64,000 bases of DNA from assembly GCA_018263115.1 (NCBI GenBank), contig JADFDC010000003.1:1-64000 (forward strand). The letters run 5' to 3'. The translations under genes were made by a program, and so were the position numbers. Source of the stretch: Thiobacillus sp. GTDB lineage: Bacteria > Pseudomonadota > Gammaproteobacteria > Burkholderiales > Thiobacillaceae. Under the pieces are notes generated by a model. That model was not told the origin of the DNA. It ran no database searches and was given only the letters and a program-made list of their open reading frames with translations. Numbering within the stretch: the stretch's first letter is position 1; every line of letters starts with the position of its first letter. Below, piece after piece: positions 9,117-18,900 of this stretch.

Positions 9117-9157
9117 AACACCGCCATTCATCTGCTACGCAGTTGAATGGCGGTGTT
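9117..9157. terminator. 14-bp perfect hairpin between yqgE and ruvX
   Basis: Arms AACACCGCCATTCA (9117-9130) and TGAATGGCGGTGTT (9144-9157) flank a 13-nt loop and start 2 bases after the yqgE stop. No T-run follows on either strand, so it may be a transcript-stabilising or processing hairpin rather than a true rho-independent terminator. Confidence 0.5.
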
Positions 9158-9257
9158 GTGATGTGCTCGGCATCCTCATGTATCCCTCATACACTCCGGT
9201 TCCTGCGCGCATCACGCCTTGGCCTTCAATTGCTGACGATGCCTGGGGGGATTTTGA

Positions 9258-9680
9258 ATGAGCGGGACGGTCCTTTGCTTTGACTTAGGCCTGAAAAAAA
9301 CGGGCGTTGCCTCGGGCGAACTGGAAATCGGTGTTGCCCACCCCCTGACCACCATCAAGGCAGACTCCCGCCCGGCGCGTTTTTCCGCCATCGACAAACT
9401 GATCACCGAATGGCATCCGGGCCTGCTGGTTGTCGGCCTGCCCTTGTATCCAGACGGTTCGGAACACGAGATGACGCGTGCGGCCCGCAACTTCGCGGCC
9501 GAACTGGAAGCGCGCTACGCCCTGCCTGTTTTTCTCCACGACGAGCGTTACACCAGCGCGGTTGTCGAGGATGAAATGCGCGCGGATGGCCATGGCATGG
9601 CAAAATCACGTCATTCTGTTGATGCGCTTGCCGCCCAACTCATTCTGCAAGGCTTTTTTGATGAACGCGCCACTGCCTGA
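9258..9680 (+). CDS. ruvX: Putative pre-16S rRNA nuclease / Holliday junction resolvase (YqgF/RuvX)
   Basis: The 140-residue RNase H-fold protein has CFDLGLKKTGVASG (first catalytic Asp), LLVVGLPLYPDGS, HDERYTS and a C-terminal HSVDALAAQLIL segment. YqgF trims the 5' end of pre-16S rRNA in E. coli, and the resolvase function is inferred. A GGGGGG precedes the ATG. The end overlaps pyrR by 20 bp, so the two genes are translationally linked. Confidence 0.92.
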   Translation: MSGTVLCFDLGLKKTGVASGELEIGVAHPLTTIKADSRPARFSAIDKLITEWHPGLLVVGLPLYPDGSEHEMTRAARNFAAELEARYALPVFLHDERYTSAVVEDEMRADGHGMAKSRHSVDALAAQLILQGFFDERATA

Positions 9681-10155
9681 TACGGCAACCCTGCTCAATA
9701 CCCTGGCGGAAGCCATCCGCCCGAACCTGTCGCCAGAGACAGCACTGGTCGGCATCCATACGGGCGGCGTCTGGGTCGCGGAGTGGCTGCACAGGGCGAT
9801 GGGCATCAAAACTCCATTGGGTACGCTGGATATTTCCTTCTATCGCGACGATTTCTCCCAGCGCGGGCTGCATCCTGAAGTCAAGACCACCCAGCTTCCA
9901 TTCAACGTCGAGGATCATCCGATCATCCTGGTGGACGATGTGTTGTATACCGGCCGCACGATCCGCGCGGCCATGAATGAGCTGTTTGATTACGGCCGGC
10001 CCGGCGGCATCCATCTGGCGGCGCTGGTAGACCGTGGTGGCAGGCAATTGCCCATCCAGCCGGATTTTGCTGGCGCGAAAATCGAGCTGCCCGCCGGAAA
10101 AAACATCCAGTTGCAGCGAAATGAACAAGGAAACCTTATACTGCTCATCCAATAA
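9661..10155 (+). CDS. pyrR: PyrR: UMP-responsive regulator / uracil phosphoribosyltransferase
   Basis: The 164-residue protein belongs to the type I PRTase fold, with the PRPP-binding loop [17 protein letters not shown] (about residues 85-101) and the N-terminal [15 protein letters not shown] segment. In Gram-positives PyrR binds pyr mRNA for attenuation; in proteobacteria it is often a weak UPRTase of uncertain regulatory role. I chose the ATG at 9661, inside the end of ruvX, because homologous proteins begin shortly before the helix [10 protein letters not shown]. Its stop overlaps the pyrB start (TAATG). Confidence 0.9.
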   Translation: MNAPLPDTATLLNTLAEAIRPNLSPETALVGIHTGGVWVAEWLHRAMGIKTPLGTLDISFYRDDFSQRGLHPEVKTTQLPFNVEDHPIILVDDVLYTGRTIRAAMNELFDYGRPGGIHLAALVDRGGRQLPIQPDFAGAKIELPAGKNIQLQRNEQGNLILLIQ

Positions 10156-11111
10156 TGACCCGCTCACTTCAATTGACCGCCGACGGGCAGCTCAAGCACC
10201 TGCTCACCCTGGATGGCCTTTCCCCCGCCATCCTGACCAGAATTCTGGATACGGCGGAATCATTCATCGATGTCGGCGAGCGCGAAGTCAAGAAAGTCCC
10301 GCTGCTGCGCGGCAAGGCAATCTTCAACCTCTTCTTCGAACCCTCCACCCGCACGCGTACCACATTTGAAATCGCCGCCAAGCGGCTGTCGGCCGATGTC
10401 GTCAACCTGAACATTGCTGCCTCTGCCCAGAGCAAGGGCGAAACCGTGCTGGACACCGTCTCCAACCTGACGGCCATGCATGCCGACATGTTCATCGTGC
10501 GGCATGCACAATCCGGGGCCGCGCACTTCATCGCCCAGCATGTCGAACCGCACATCTCGGTGGTCAATGCCGGAGACGGCCGCCACGCCCATCCGACGCA
10601 AGGCCTGCTGGACATGTTCACCATCCGCCGCTACAAGGGCGCGTTTCACAACCTGCGCGTGGCCATCGTCGGAGACGTGCTGCATTCGCGCGTAGCCCGT
10701 TCGCAAATTCATGCGCTCACCACGCTGGGCGTACCGGAAGTGCGCGTCATCGCCCCGCGCACCCTGTTACCCACGGGCGTTGAACAGATGGGCGTGCATG
10801 TGTTCCACGACATGCAGGCAGGCTTGAAGGATGTAGATGTGATCATCATGCTGCGCCTGCAAAACGAACGCATGAAAGGCGCGCGCCTCCCTTCCGCGCA
10901 GGAATATTTCAAGCAATATGGCCTCACGCCTGAAAAACTCGCGCTGGCCAAACCCGATGCCATCGTCATGCATCCCGGCCCGATGAACCGGGGCGTGGAA
11001 ATCGATTCCGAAGTGGCGGACGGCCCGCAGTCCGTGATCCTGCCGCAGGTCACCTACGGTATCGCGGTGCGCATGGCCGTCATGTCTTTGCTGATGGGGC
11101 CTGCGCAATGA
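10155..11111 (+). CDS. pyrB: Aspartate carbamoyltransferase catalytic subunit
   Basis: At 318 residues the length is normal for class B/A2 ATCases. The carbamoyl-phosphate loop [12 protein letters not shown] (about residues 61-72), HPTQGLLD and the C-terminal [12 protein letters not shown] are all present. It makes N-carbamoyl-aspartate in UMP synthesis. It overlaps pyrR by one base and pyrX by four. The pairing with an inactive dihydroorotase homologue matches the Pseudomonas-type PyrB/PyrC' dodecamer, in which the pseudo-enzyme is structural. Confidence 0.96.
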   Translation: MTRSLQLTADGQLKHLLTLDGLSPAILTRILDTAESFIDVGEREVKKVPLLRGKAIFNLFFEPSTRTRTTFEIAAKRLSADVVNLNIAASAQSKGETVLDTVSNLTAMHADMFIVRHAQSGAAHFIAQHVEPHISVVNAGDGRHAHPTQGLLDMFTIRRYKGAFHNLRVAIVGDVLHSRVARSQIHALTTLGVPEVRVIAPRTLLPTGVEQMGVHVFHDMQAGLKDVDVIIMLRLQNERMKGARLPSAQEYFKQYGLTPEKLALAKPDAIVMHPGPMNRGVEIDSEVADGPQSVILPQVTYGIAVRMAVMSLLMGPAQ

Positions 11112-12385
11112 AACTGCATATCAAGGGCGGCCATCTGATCGACCCCATGAACGGCATCGACCAGCCGCTTGACGTATTTGTCGCCGCCGGAAAAATCGCT
11201 GCCATCGGCCAGATGCCCGACGGCTTCCACCCCAACAAAACCATCGACGCAACTGGCTGCATCGTCTGTCCGGGCCTTGTCGATCTCTCCGTGCGCTTGC
11301 GCGAACCCGGCTTTGAATACAAGGCCACGCTGGAATCAGAAATGCTGGCCGCGGCCGCCGGCGGCGTGACCTCGCTGGCCTGCCCGCCCGACACCGATCC
11401 GCCACTGGATGAGCCGGGGCTGGTCGAAATGCTCAAGTTCCGCGCCAGAAACCTGCCTGGCCCGCGCGTGTATCCCATCGGCGCGCTGACGCAAAAAATG
11501 AAGGGCGAAGCGCTGACGGAAATGGCCGAGTTGACCGAAGCCGGCTGCGTGGCATTCACCCAGGCCGATACGCCCATCACCGATACCCAGGTGCTGCTGC
11601 GCGCGCTCGACTATGCGACCACCTTCAATCTCCCGGTGTGGCTGCGCCCGCAGGATTTTTATCTCGCCCGCGGCGGCGTTGCGCATGACGGACCGGTTGC
11701 ATCAAGACTTGGCCTGCCTGGCATTCCCGCAGTAGCGGAGACGGTAGCGCTTTCCACCATCCTGCTGCTTGCCCGCCAGACCGGCGCGCGCATTCATCTC
11801 GCCCGCCTGTCCACCCGCGAAAGCGTCGCCATGGTGCGCGCCGCCAAGCTGCAAGGCGTCAATGTCACCTGCGATGTTTCGGCCAACCATTTGCACCTTT
11901 CAGAGATCGACCTGACCAGTTTCAACAGCAACCTCTACTTCATGCCGCCGGTTCGCAGCCTGCGCGACCGTGACGGACTGGCCGAAGCGCTCAAGGATGG
12001 CAGCATCGACGCGGTATGCTCGGATCACGCGCCGGTGGACGACAACGAGAAACAGCTTCCATTCGGAGAAGCCTCGCCCGGCGCCTCGGGTGTGGAACTG
12101 CTGCTGCCGCTGACCCTGAAATGGGCGGAAGAGCACGGTGTGCCGCTCATCGACGCCATCGACCGCATCACCTGGAAACCCGCGCAGATTCTGGGCGTGC
12201 CGGGCGGCCAGCTCGGCGCGGGATCCTGCGCGGACATCTGCGTGTTCGATCCCAGGACACGCTTCACCGTCTCGCCAAAAACCCTCAAGAGTCAGGGCAA
12301 GAACACGCCATTCCTTGGCATCGAACTGCCCGGTGTCGTCAAGGCTACCGTCATCGACGGCCACGTGGATTACGAATCAAACTGA
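11108..12385 (+). CDS. pyrX: Dihydroorotase-like non-catalytic ATCase subunit (PyrC'/PyrX)
   Basis: The 425-residue amidohydrolase-fold protein aligns with dihydroorotase, but the metal-binding HxH is lost. Where active enzymes have D-x-H-x-H-L-R this protein reads [10 protein letters not shown] (residues 59-68), so both His are replaced (Ser61, Arg63). The late CSDHAPV is retained. It should not hydrolyse dihydroorotate and probably assembles with PyrB, as shown for Pseudomonas PyrC'. A true PyrC must be encoded elsewhere. The ATG overlaps the pyrB stop (ATGA). Confidence 0.9.
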   Translation: MKLHIKGGHLIDPMNGIDQPLDVFVAAGKIAAIGQMPDGFHPNKTIDATGCIVCPGLVDLSVRLREPGFEYKATLESEMLAAAAGGVTSLACPPDTDPPLDEPGLVEMLKFRARNLPGPRVYPIGALTQKMKGEALTEMAELTEAGCVAFTQADTPITDTQVLLRALDYATTFNLPVWLRPQDFYLARGGVAHDGPVASRLGLPGIPAVAETVALSTILLLARQTGARIHLARLSTRESVAMVRAAKLQGVNVTCDVSANHLHLSEIDLTSFNSNLYFMPPVRSLRDRDGLAEALKDGSIDAVCSDHAPVDDNEKQLPFGEASPGASGVELLLPLTLKWAEEHGVPLIDAIDRITWKPAQILGVPGGQLGAGSCADICVFDPRTRFTVSPKTLKSQGKNTPFLGIELPGVVKATVIDGHVDYESN

Positions 12386-12936
12386 AGCACGGCCCGGCTC
12401 GCGATCATTGGGTTGCGCTGCTTTGGGGTTGGTCCGAAGCCGTGTTCTTCTTCATCGTCCCGGATGTCTGGCTCAGTCTGCTGGCAAGAAAATCGCTCGG
12501 CCAGGCACTCCTGGCCAGTCTGTTTGCCCTGGCGGGCGCGCTGATCGGCGGCATTCTCGTTTATCTATGGACCAGCCACGATCCCGCAACGGTCACCGCG
12601 CTGATCGAAAAAGTCCCCGCCATCAGTCCCGGCATGATCGACCAGGTGCGTGGCGAGCTTGAACAGCAAGGCGCGTGGGCGATCGTACAGGGCCCTCTGC
12701 AAGGCATCCCGTACAAAGTCTTTGCCAGCCAGGCTGCCGTCACCGGAATGCCGCTGGCAACCCTGCTTGCCTACTCCATTCCCGCACGGCTGCTGAGATT
12801 CATCGCGGTGACGCTATTGTGTTTCGCTGGCGTTCGTTTGCTGGAACGCTGGCTTTCGCTAGGGCGGGTGTTGCGTGTCCTGCTTGGGTGCTGGATTGTG
12901 TTTTACGGTTTTTATTTCTGGCACATGCCAGGCTGA
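12382..12936 (+). CDS. Small integral membrane protein; start codon uncertain
   Basis: The frame is open from within pyrX to 12936. The recognisable protein starts around VALLWGWSEAVFFFIVPD, just after the pyrX stop, and has about four hydrophobic segments with a central amphipathic loop. It resembles a conserved proteobacterial membrane family of unknown function. No ATG, GTG or TTG lies in frame at the expected place. The candidates are a CTG at 12382 overlapping the pyrX TGA, or a GTG at 12442 that would cut into the first helix. Expression is presumably coupled to pyrX. Confidence 0.55.
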   Translation: MKHGPARDHWVALLWGWSEAVFFFIVPDVWLSLLARKSLGQALLASLFALAGALIGGILVYLWTSHDPATVTALIEKVPAISPGMIDQVRGELEQQGAWAIVQGPLQGIPYKVFASQAAVTGMPLATLLAYSIPARLLRFIAVTLLCFAGVRLLERWLSLGRVLRVLLGCWIVFYGFYFWHMPG

Positions 12937-12952
12937 TCATCCTAAATTCCTC

Positions 12953-13078
12953 ACCACAGAGACACAGAGGCACAGAGACAAACAGGAAACCAAGGGAGAA
13001 ACTGGCCTGCTCATTCGATGGGTGATTGCAGGTCGACGCATTGTTTTACTCAGTGTTCTCCGTGCCTCCGTGTTTCAA
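12953..13078. repeat. Dispersed inverted repeat (CACAGAGGCACAGAG type), copy 2
   Basis: The left arm (12953-12989, ACCACAGAGACACAGAGGCA) and right arm (13049-13078, CTCCGTGCCTCCGTGTTT) are imperfectly complementary around about 60 bp of unrelated sequence. It occupies the gap between two convergent genes. The same word family occurs at 45985-46056. Confidence 0.7.
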
Positions 13079-13093
13079 CTGAAGCTTTCAGGA

Positions 13094-13732
13094 TCATTCC
13101 CACTCGCTGAATTTACCTTCCGCAGTCAGGGCTTCAAAGGCCGATTTCAACGCGGCCATGAATTCCGTCCGGTTTTCGATGCCACGGATTTCCTCACCAA
13201 CGAATCCGTCCACGAAAAAGGGGATCGGCAGCCAGTCACCCTTGGGCAGCACCTTGCCCAGGCCATGAAGATACACGGGAACCACCGGCACATCGGGGCG
13301 CAGGCTGGTCAGGTGCGCGATGCCGTTCTTGAACTGGCTCATTTTTTCCGGCTCGCCCCGACTGCCTTCAGGAAACAGGATCAGGATGCGGCCCTTGTCG
13401 AGTTCGTCGAGCAGGGGCGCAAACAAATCGTCCCCGCGCTCCACTTTTCTTTTCAGCGGCAGGATGCGGATGATGTTTTTTGAAAACCACGCCACCAGCG
13501 GATTGCTCAAAAAATAATCCGCCGCCGCCACCGGCCGCAGCAAGTGCAACTGACTCTGTGGGAACAGGCTCATCAACAGCAGCGTATCGAGATGGCTGTT
13601 GTGGTTGGCCGCGAGAATCGCCGGGCCGTTTTTGGGAAAGCGTTCCGCGTGGCGCAGGTTCACGCCCAGCACGAGGGCGAGGAAGGGACGGACGATCAGC
13701 AGGAAGAAGAGGGCTTGGAGCCAGCGGGACAT
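13094..13732 (-). CDS. 1-acyl-sn-glycerol-3-phosphate acyltransferase (PlsC-like)
   Basis: The 212-residue protein has an N-terminal hydrophobic segment (residues 4-24) and the acyltransferase motifs NHNSHLD (43-49) and FPEGSRG (about 119-125). PlsC-type enzymes acylate lysophosphatidate at the inner membrane. It is the last gene of an operon with a CDP-alcohol phosphotransferase and a CDP-diacylglycerol synthase homologue, but an uncharacterised gene separates it from them. Confidence 0.88.
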   Translation of the reverse strand: MSRWLQALFFLLIVRPFLALVLGVNLRHAERFPKNGPAILAANHNSHLDTLLLMSLFPQSQLHLLRPVAAADYFLSNPLVAWFSKNIIRILPLKRKVERGDDLFAPLLDELDKGRILILFPEGSRGEPEKMSQFKNGIAHLTSLRPDVPVVPVYLHGLGKVLPKGDWLPIPFFVDGFVGEEIRGIENRTEFMAALKSAFEALTAEGKFSEWE

Positions 13733-13799
13733 TAATGTTTGACGTAACTGGGTGGCACAAAGCGTAGCTGCCTGCCGGTCCGGTTGACGGCGTCATGCA

Positions 13800-14258
13800 T
13801 TATGGCCACCTTGTCGAAATACCTCGGTTGTGGGCTCGAATTTTTTCTGCTTGTTGGCGACGCCTTTCGGCAAGCTCCTGATCTTGACGCTGCAAATCGT
13901 CCAATGAGACTGCATCAACTGGCATGGCAAGTGGAACCTTGAAACTAATGCGATTCGTGGCTGTGCTCGAGGCATTTGATTGGCCACCAGTGCCTAGATT
14001 GAGCAGGCCCGCGACATTTAACTTTGCCTTGCCTTCAGTCTCGGTCGCTTCAATCACGGTCACTGTGACGTCGAAGTCGACAAGAAAAATGTTCTGGCCA
14101 GAGGTAAGCGAACCAAAATGCGATTTGTCCTGCTCTTGTTTTCCAACTCGATGGGCTGGGTTTACAAAACCACCGGCGTCTCGCACTTCCGTTTGAGCCC
14201 CTTCGACGCCTGCAGCGATCTGCGCAAGTGTTTCTCTGATGAACTCCTTCAGTTCCAT
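13800..14258 (-). CDS. Uncharacterised conserved protein (MELKEFI... family)
   Basis: The 152-residue soluble protein has an N-terminal helix (MELKEFIRETLAQIAAGVEGAQ), a beta-rich core containing FDVTVTVIEATET and a Gly/Ser linker. A second strand pair (ISFKVPLAMP) and a charged C-terminal helix (DLQRQDQELAERRRQQ) follow. I have seen this family across bacteria without a function. The core pattern faintly recalls 'trypsin-co-occurring' conflict-system domains, at low confidence. GGGAG lies 6 nt before the ATG. It sits inside the phospholipid operon, 33 bp after cdsA-like and 67 bp before plsC-like, and looks like an added cargo gene. Confidence 0.6.
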   Translation of the reverse strand: MELKEFIRETLAQIAAGVEGAQTEVRDAGGFVNPAHRVGKQEQDKSHFGSLTSGQNIFLVDFDVTVTVIEATETEGKAKLNVAGLLNLGTGGQSNASSTATNRISFKVPLAMPVDAVSLDDLQRQDQELAERRRQQAEKIRAHNRGISTRWP

Positions 14259-14291
14259 ACGTATCTCCCTACTGGCGCTAATTGGCCATCC

Positions 14292-15218
14292 TCAGTAATG
14301 CAGGTAATAAACAAAATGAAAAAACAGCGGCGCGGTATACGTCAGGCTGTCCACCCGATCCAGGATGCCGCCGTGTCCCGGAATCAGTGAGCCGCTGTCC
14401 TTGATGCCCAGATCGCGCTTCAACGCCGAGATCGTCACGTCGCCGACAAAGCCGCCGATGCCGATGATGAGGCCGGCGGCGATGGGCTGCCAGCCGGCCA
14501 GCGGGGTGAGGTAAGGCGCGGCAAGCCAGGCGACGAGGGTGGTGGTGGCGACGCCGCCGACGAAGCCGGCTACGGTTTTGCCGGGGCTGACCTTGGGGAT
14601 GACCTTGCGACGGCCGGCGAGCTTGCCCCAGACGAACTGCATGACGTCGTTGAACTGGGTGAGGAAGACCAGGAACAGCAGCAGCCCGGCGCTGCCCGCT
14701 GCGGGGTTGCCGCTGTCCGGCAGCGCCAGCAGGAAGGCGGCGTGCGAGAGCGAGAACACGGTGGTCATCAGGCCCCAGTGGATGGTGCCAGCGGCTTTCA
14801 GGAAGCCCTGCGTCTCGCCGACAATGACCATCTTCAGGGGAATGAGCAGGAACAGGTAGACCGGGATGAAGATGATGAACATGCCAAACCAGGCCTCAAA
14901 CACCCAGAAGTACTGCACGGGAATGGCGAGGTAGGCCCAGAACAGCACGCGCCGGTCGGCGCGGCGGGTGGGGATGATGCTGAAATATTCCTTGAGCGCG
15001 AGGAAACTCACCAGCGCGAAGAAGACGATGGACAACGCGCGGTTGACCGCGATGGCGAGGATGAATAGGCCGGCCATGATCCACCACGAACGCATGCGCA
15101 GCCAGAGTTCGCGGTCGCCGGGGCCGGGTTTTAGCCATTTCTTCAGCCCGATGATCACGGTGCCCAGCACCAGCAGGGCGAGGATGCCGTAGAGGGCAAG
15201 TTTCAGGTTATGCGGCAC
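14292..15218 (-). CDS. Phosphatidate cytidylyltransferase-like membrane protein (CdsA family)
   Basis: The 308-residue protein has about eight transmembrane helices and the complete C-terminal CdsA signature SALKRDLGIKDSGSLIPGHG followed by GILDRVDS. It would form CDP-diacylglycerol from CTP and phosphatidate. The start is a GTG at 15218 that overlaps the end of the CDP-alcohol transferase gene by 11 bp. Pairing with that transferase recalls E. coli ynbA-ynbB, so this may be a second CDP-DAG synthase rather than the housekeeping CdsA. Confidence 0.88.
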   Translation of the reverse strand: MPHNLKLALYGILALLVLGTVIIGLKKWLKPGPGDRELWLRMRSWWIMAGLFILAIAVNRALSIVFFALVSFLALKEYFSIIPTRRADRRVLFWAYLAIPVQYFWVFEAWFGMFIIFIPVYLFLLIPLKMVIVGETQGFLKAAGTIHWGLMTTVFSLSHAAFLLALPDSGNPAAGSAGLLLFLVFLTQFNDVMQFVWGKLAGRRKVIPKVSPGKTVAGFVGGVATTTLVAWLAAPYLTPLAGWQPIAAGLIIGIGGFVGDVTISALKRDLGIKDSGSLIPGHGGILDRVDSLTYTAPLFFHFVYYLHY

Positions 15219-15819
15219 GGGTTTCCTTCAGGGCGGCACGGGCGCGGTTGACGATGGTAAACACGAGCAGGACCAGCATCACGCCCAGGAGTGCATTGAT
15301 CCAGTTGCCGGGCGCCACGCCCAGGCCGAGGACCAAGCCCAGCGCACCGAACCAGAACGCACGGTCGCTCTTGCCCATGGGGCCCTGGTACTGGCGCTTC
15401 GCGCCGATCTGTACCGCGACCACGCCGGTCATTTCCGAGATCACCGCGAGCACGACGAAGACTTCGACCAACGGCACCCAAACGAAGGGCACCCAGGCCA
15501 GCGGAAGATAAAGAGCGGTATCCGACACCACGTCGCCGAGTTCGTTGAGGATCGCACCGAGCTTCGATTGCTGGCCGAACTCACGCGCCAGCATGCCGTC
15601 GATGGCGTTGAGCCCCATGCGCAGGAACAGGATCAGCGGCAGCAGCAACAGCGGCCAGGTCTCGAAGGGCCGCCAGGCGATGAGCCCGCCGCCGATGACT
15701 GACAGCACGATGGCAGCGATGGTCACCTGGTTGGCGGTGACGCCGGCGACGGCTAGCCGCGCGACCAGCGGACGCAGCAGGGCCTGAAATTTGGGTTTGA
15801 GGTCGTAGACAGAAGCCAT
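15208..15819 (-). CDS. CDP-alcohol phosphatidyltransferase family protein (YnbA/YnjF-like)
   Basis: The 203-residue polytopic membrane protein carries the family signature in the form NAIDGMLAREFGQQSKLG then AILNELGDVVSD. The canonical pattern is DxxDGxxAR(x8)GxxxDxxxD; here the first and third Asp are Asn. These positions bind metal and substrate in structural work on the family, so the substrate may differ or activity may be altered. I chose the ATG at 15819 over an earlier in-frame start at 15903, which would run into the divergent dehydrogenase gene. It heads the operon with the CdsA-like and PlsC-like genes. Confidence 0.82.
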   Translation of the reverse strand: MASVYDLKPKFQALLRPLVARLAVAGVTANQVTIAAIVLSVIGGGLIAWRPFETWPLLLLPLILFLRMGLNAIDGMLAREFGQQSKLGAILNELGDVVSDTALYLPLAWVPFVWVPLVEVFVVLAVISEMTGVVAVQIGAKRQYQGPMGKSDRAFWFGALGLVLGLGVAPGNWINALLGVMLVLLVFTIVNRARAALKETRAA

Positions 15820-15901
15820 GACGGATTCAGGGACATGATTTGCCGCAGTATATCGCCCAATGCCGTAAAATGCGGTTTTGAAAGCGTTTTTCACCTGCTT
15901 C

Positions 15902-18900
15902 ATGAATCGCCTGCGCGAAATTCCCTACAACTACACCTCGTTTTCCGACCGCGAGATCGTCATCCGCCTGTTGGGCGATGAGGCGTGGGCCACGCTCAAT
16001 ATTTTGCGCGGCGAACGCAAGACTGGCCGCTCGGCGCGCATGCTGTTCGAGGTGCTGGGCGACATCTGGGTGGTGGACCGCAATCCCTACCTGCAGGATG
16101 ATCTGCTCGACAACCCCAAGCGCCGGGTGGCGCTGATCGAAGCACTGAATCACCGTCTGCGTGAAATCGAAGCCCGCCGCCAGGGCAATGATCAGGTCGC
16201 CAAATTACTGTCAGCCGCCCATGCGGCTGTCGAGAAATTCTCCTCGCAGTTCGAACGCGCCGCGAAACTGCGCCGCGACACGCTGCGTTTGCTTTCACGC
16301 TACACACGCAAGGACAACATCCGCTTCGACGGCCTGTCCCGCGTCTCGCATGTTACCGATGCCACCGACTGGCGGGTGGAATATCCCTTTGTGGTACTCA
16401 CGCCCGACACCGAGCAGGAAATCGCCGATCTGGTGGCAGGCTGTATCGAACTGGGTCTGACGATCATTCCGCGCGGCGGCGGCACGGGTTACACCGGCGG
16501 CGCGATTCCGCTGACCGAACTGTCCGCCGTTATCAATACTGAAAAACTTGAACAGCTTTCCGGCATTGAAATGCTGCGCCTGCCCGGTGTGAATAGCGAA
16601 GTCGCCACCATCCACTGCGGCGCGGGCGTGGTCACCCGGCGCGTGATGGAGGCCGCGGAAAACGCCGGGCTGGCCTTTGCGGTGGACCCGACTTCCGCCG
16701 ACGCTTCCACCATCGGCGGCAACGTCGCCATGAACGCGGGCGGCAAGAAGGCCGTGCTGTGGGGCACGGCGCTGGACAACCTGGTGTCGTGGAAAATGGT
16801 TACGCCTGACGCTACCTGGCTCGAAGTCACGCGGCTCGACCATAACCTCGGAAAAATTCACGATGTCGAAATGGCGCGGTTTGAAATCCGCCGTTATGCA
16901 CGCGACGGCAAGTCTGAAATCGTGCCGCCGGAAATCCTGGAAATTCCCGGCGAGCATTTCAGAAAAGTTGGACTGGGCAAGGACGTCACCGACAAGTTTC
17001 TTTCCGGCCTGCCCGGCATACAGAAAGAAGGCTGCGACGGCCTCATCACCTCGGCGCGCTTCGTTCTTCATCGGCTGCCAGAATTTACCCGTACAGTCTG
17101 CCTGGAGTTTTTCGGACAAGTCAGAAGCGCGGTGCCCGCCATCATCGAGGTCAAGGACTATCTCGACGCGCATCCTTCCGCCATCCTCGCCGGCCTCGAA
17201 CACCTCGACGCTCGCTATGTGAAAGCTGTCGGCTACGCCACCAAGGCCAATCGCAACCAGCGTCCAACCATGGTGCTGCTGGCTGACATCGTCTCGGATG
17301 ACGAGAGCGCCGCGATGGAGGCCGCTTCGCACATTGTGCGTCTGGCCAATGCGCGCGATGGCGAAGGCTTCATCGCCGTCAGCCCGGAAACGCGCAAGAA
17401 ATTCTGGCTCGACCGCGCCCGCACGGCGGCCATTGCCGCGCACACCAACGCCTTCAAGATCAACGAGGATGTGGTCATTCCGCTGCACCGGCTGGCGGAT
17501 TATTCCGACGGCATCGAACGCATCAATATCGAACTGTCCATCCAGAACAAGCTGGCGCTGCTTGACCGGCTGAATGATTTTTTCGCGGGCGCCTTGCCGC
17601 TGTTCGAAGACGAAGACACGGTGGCGGACACCGGGATGACCGAGGAACGCCGCAAGCGCGCCTTCGCGCTGCTGGACAAGGTGCGCGCGCGCTGGACCTG
17701 GCTGCTGGACAATCTGGACGCCTCGCCCGCCAGCGCGGAGCTGGCCATCGCCACCACAGACATGGTGTCCGCCAGCAAACACCCCAGCGTGTTTCATGCG
17801 CTCCAGGACCACACCCTGCGGGTGTCCTGGAAACGCGAGTTGCGCAAGCCGCTGCATGAAATCTTCGTCGGCCGCGAATACCAGACCGTGCTCACGGAAT
17901 GCGACCGCATCCACAAGGAAGTGTTGAAGTCGCGCGTGTTCGTGGCGCTGCACATGCACGCGGGCGACGGCAACGTGCATACCAACATCCCGGTCAACTC
18001 CGACGACTACGCCATGCTGCAAACCGCGAATGCCGCCGTTGCACGCATCATGCGGCTGGCGGAAGACCTCGGCGGCGTCATTTCCGGCGAGCACGGCATC
18101 GGGTTGACCAAGCTCGAATTTTTGTCGAAAAGCGCCATTGCCACGTTTGCCGATTACAAGGATCGCGTCGATCCCAAGGGACACTTCAACAAGGGCAAGC
18201 TGCTTGAAGGCGCCGATCTGCGCAATGCCTACACGCCATCGTTCTCGCTGCTGGAAATGGAATCGCTCATCATGGAGCAGTCGGAAATCGGCTCCATCGC
18301 AGACTCCATCGCAGACTGCCTGCGTTGCGGCAAGTGCAAGCCGGTGTGTAACACGCACATCCCGCGTGCCAACCTGTTGTACTCGCCGCGCAACAAGGTA
18401 CTCGCCACCTCGCTGCTGATCGAAGCCTTTCTGTATGAAGAGCAGACCCGGCGCGGCATTTCGCTGGCGCATTTCGACGAATTCAACGACGTGGCCGATC
18501 ATTGCACCGTCTGCCACAAGTGCCTGAACCCCTGCCCGGTCAACATCGATTTTGGCGACGTGTCGATTGCCATGCGGAACTTCCTGCGTGCACAGGGCAA
18601 GAAAAAATTCAATCCCGGCTCGGCGCTGTCCATGCTCTTCCTCAACACGCAGGATGCACGCGTCATCAAGTCGATGCGCAAAGGCATGATCGAATGGGGC
18701 TATGCCGGCCAGCGCTGGGCGCATGGCGTGGGCAGAAAACTCGGCATGATCCAGTCGCAGACCCGCCTGCCGCCTTCCACCACCGGCAAGCCGTCGATCC
18801 CGGTGCAGGTCATTCACTTCATCAACAAGCCCATGCCCGGCAACCTGCCGAAGAAAACCTCGCGCGCGTTGCTCGGCCTGGAAGACCCGCGCATCGTGCC

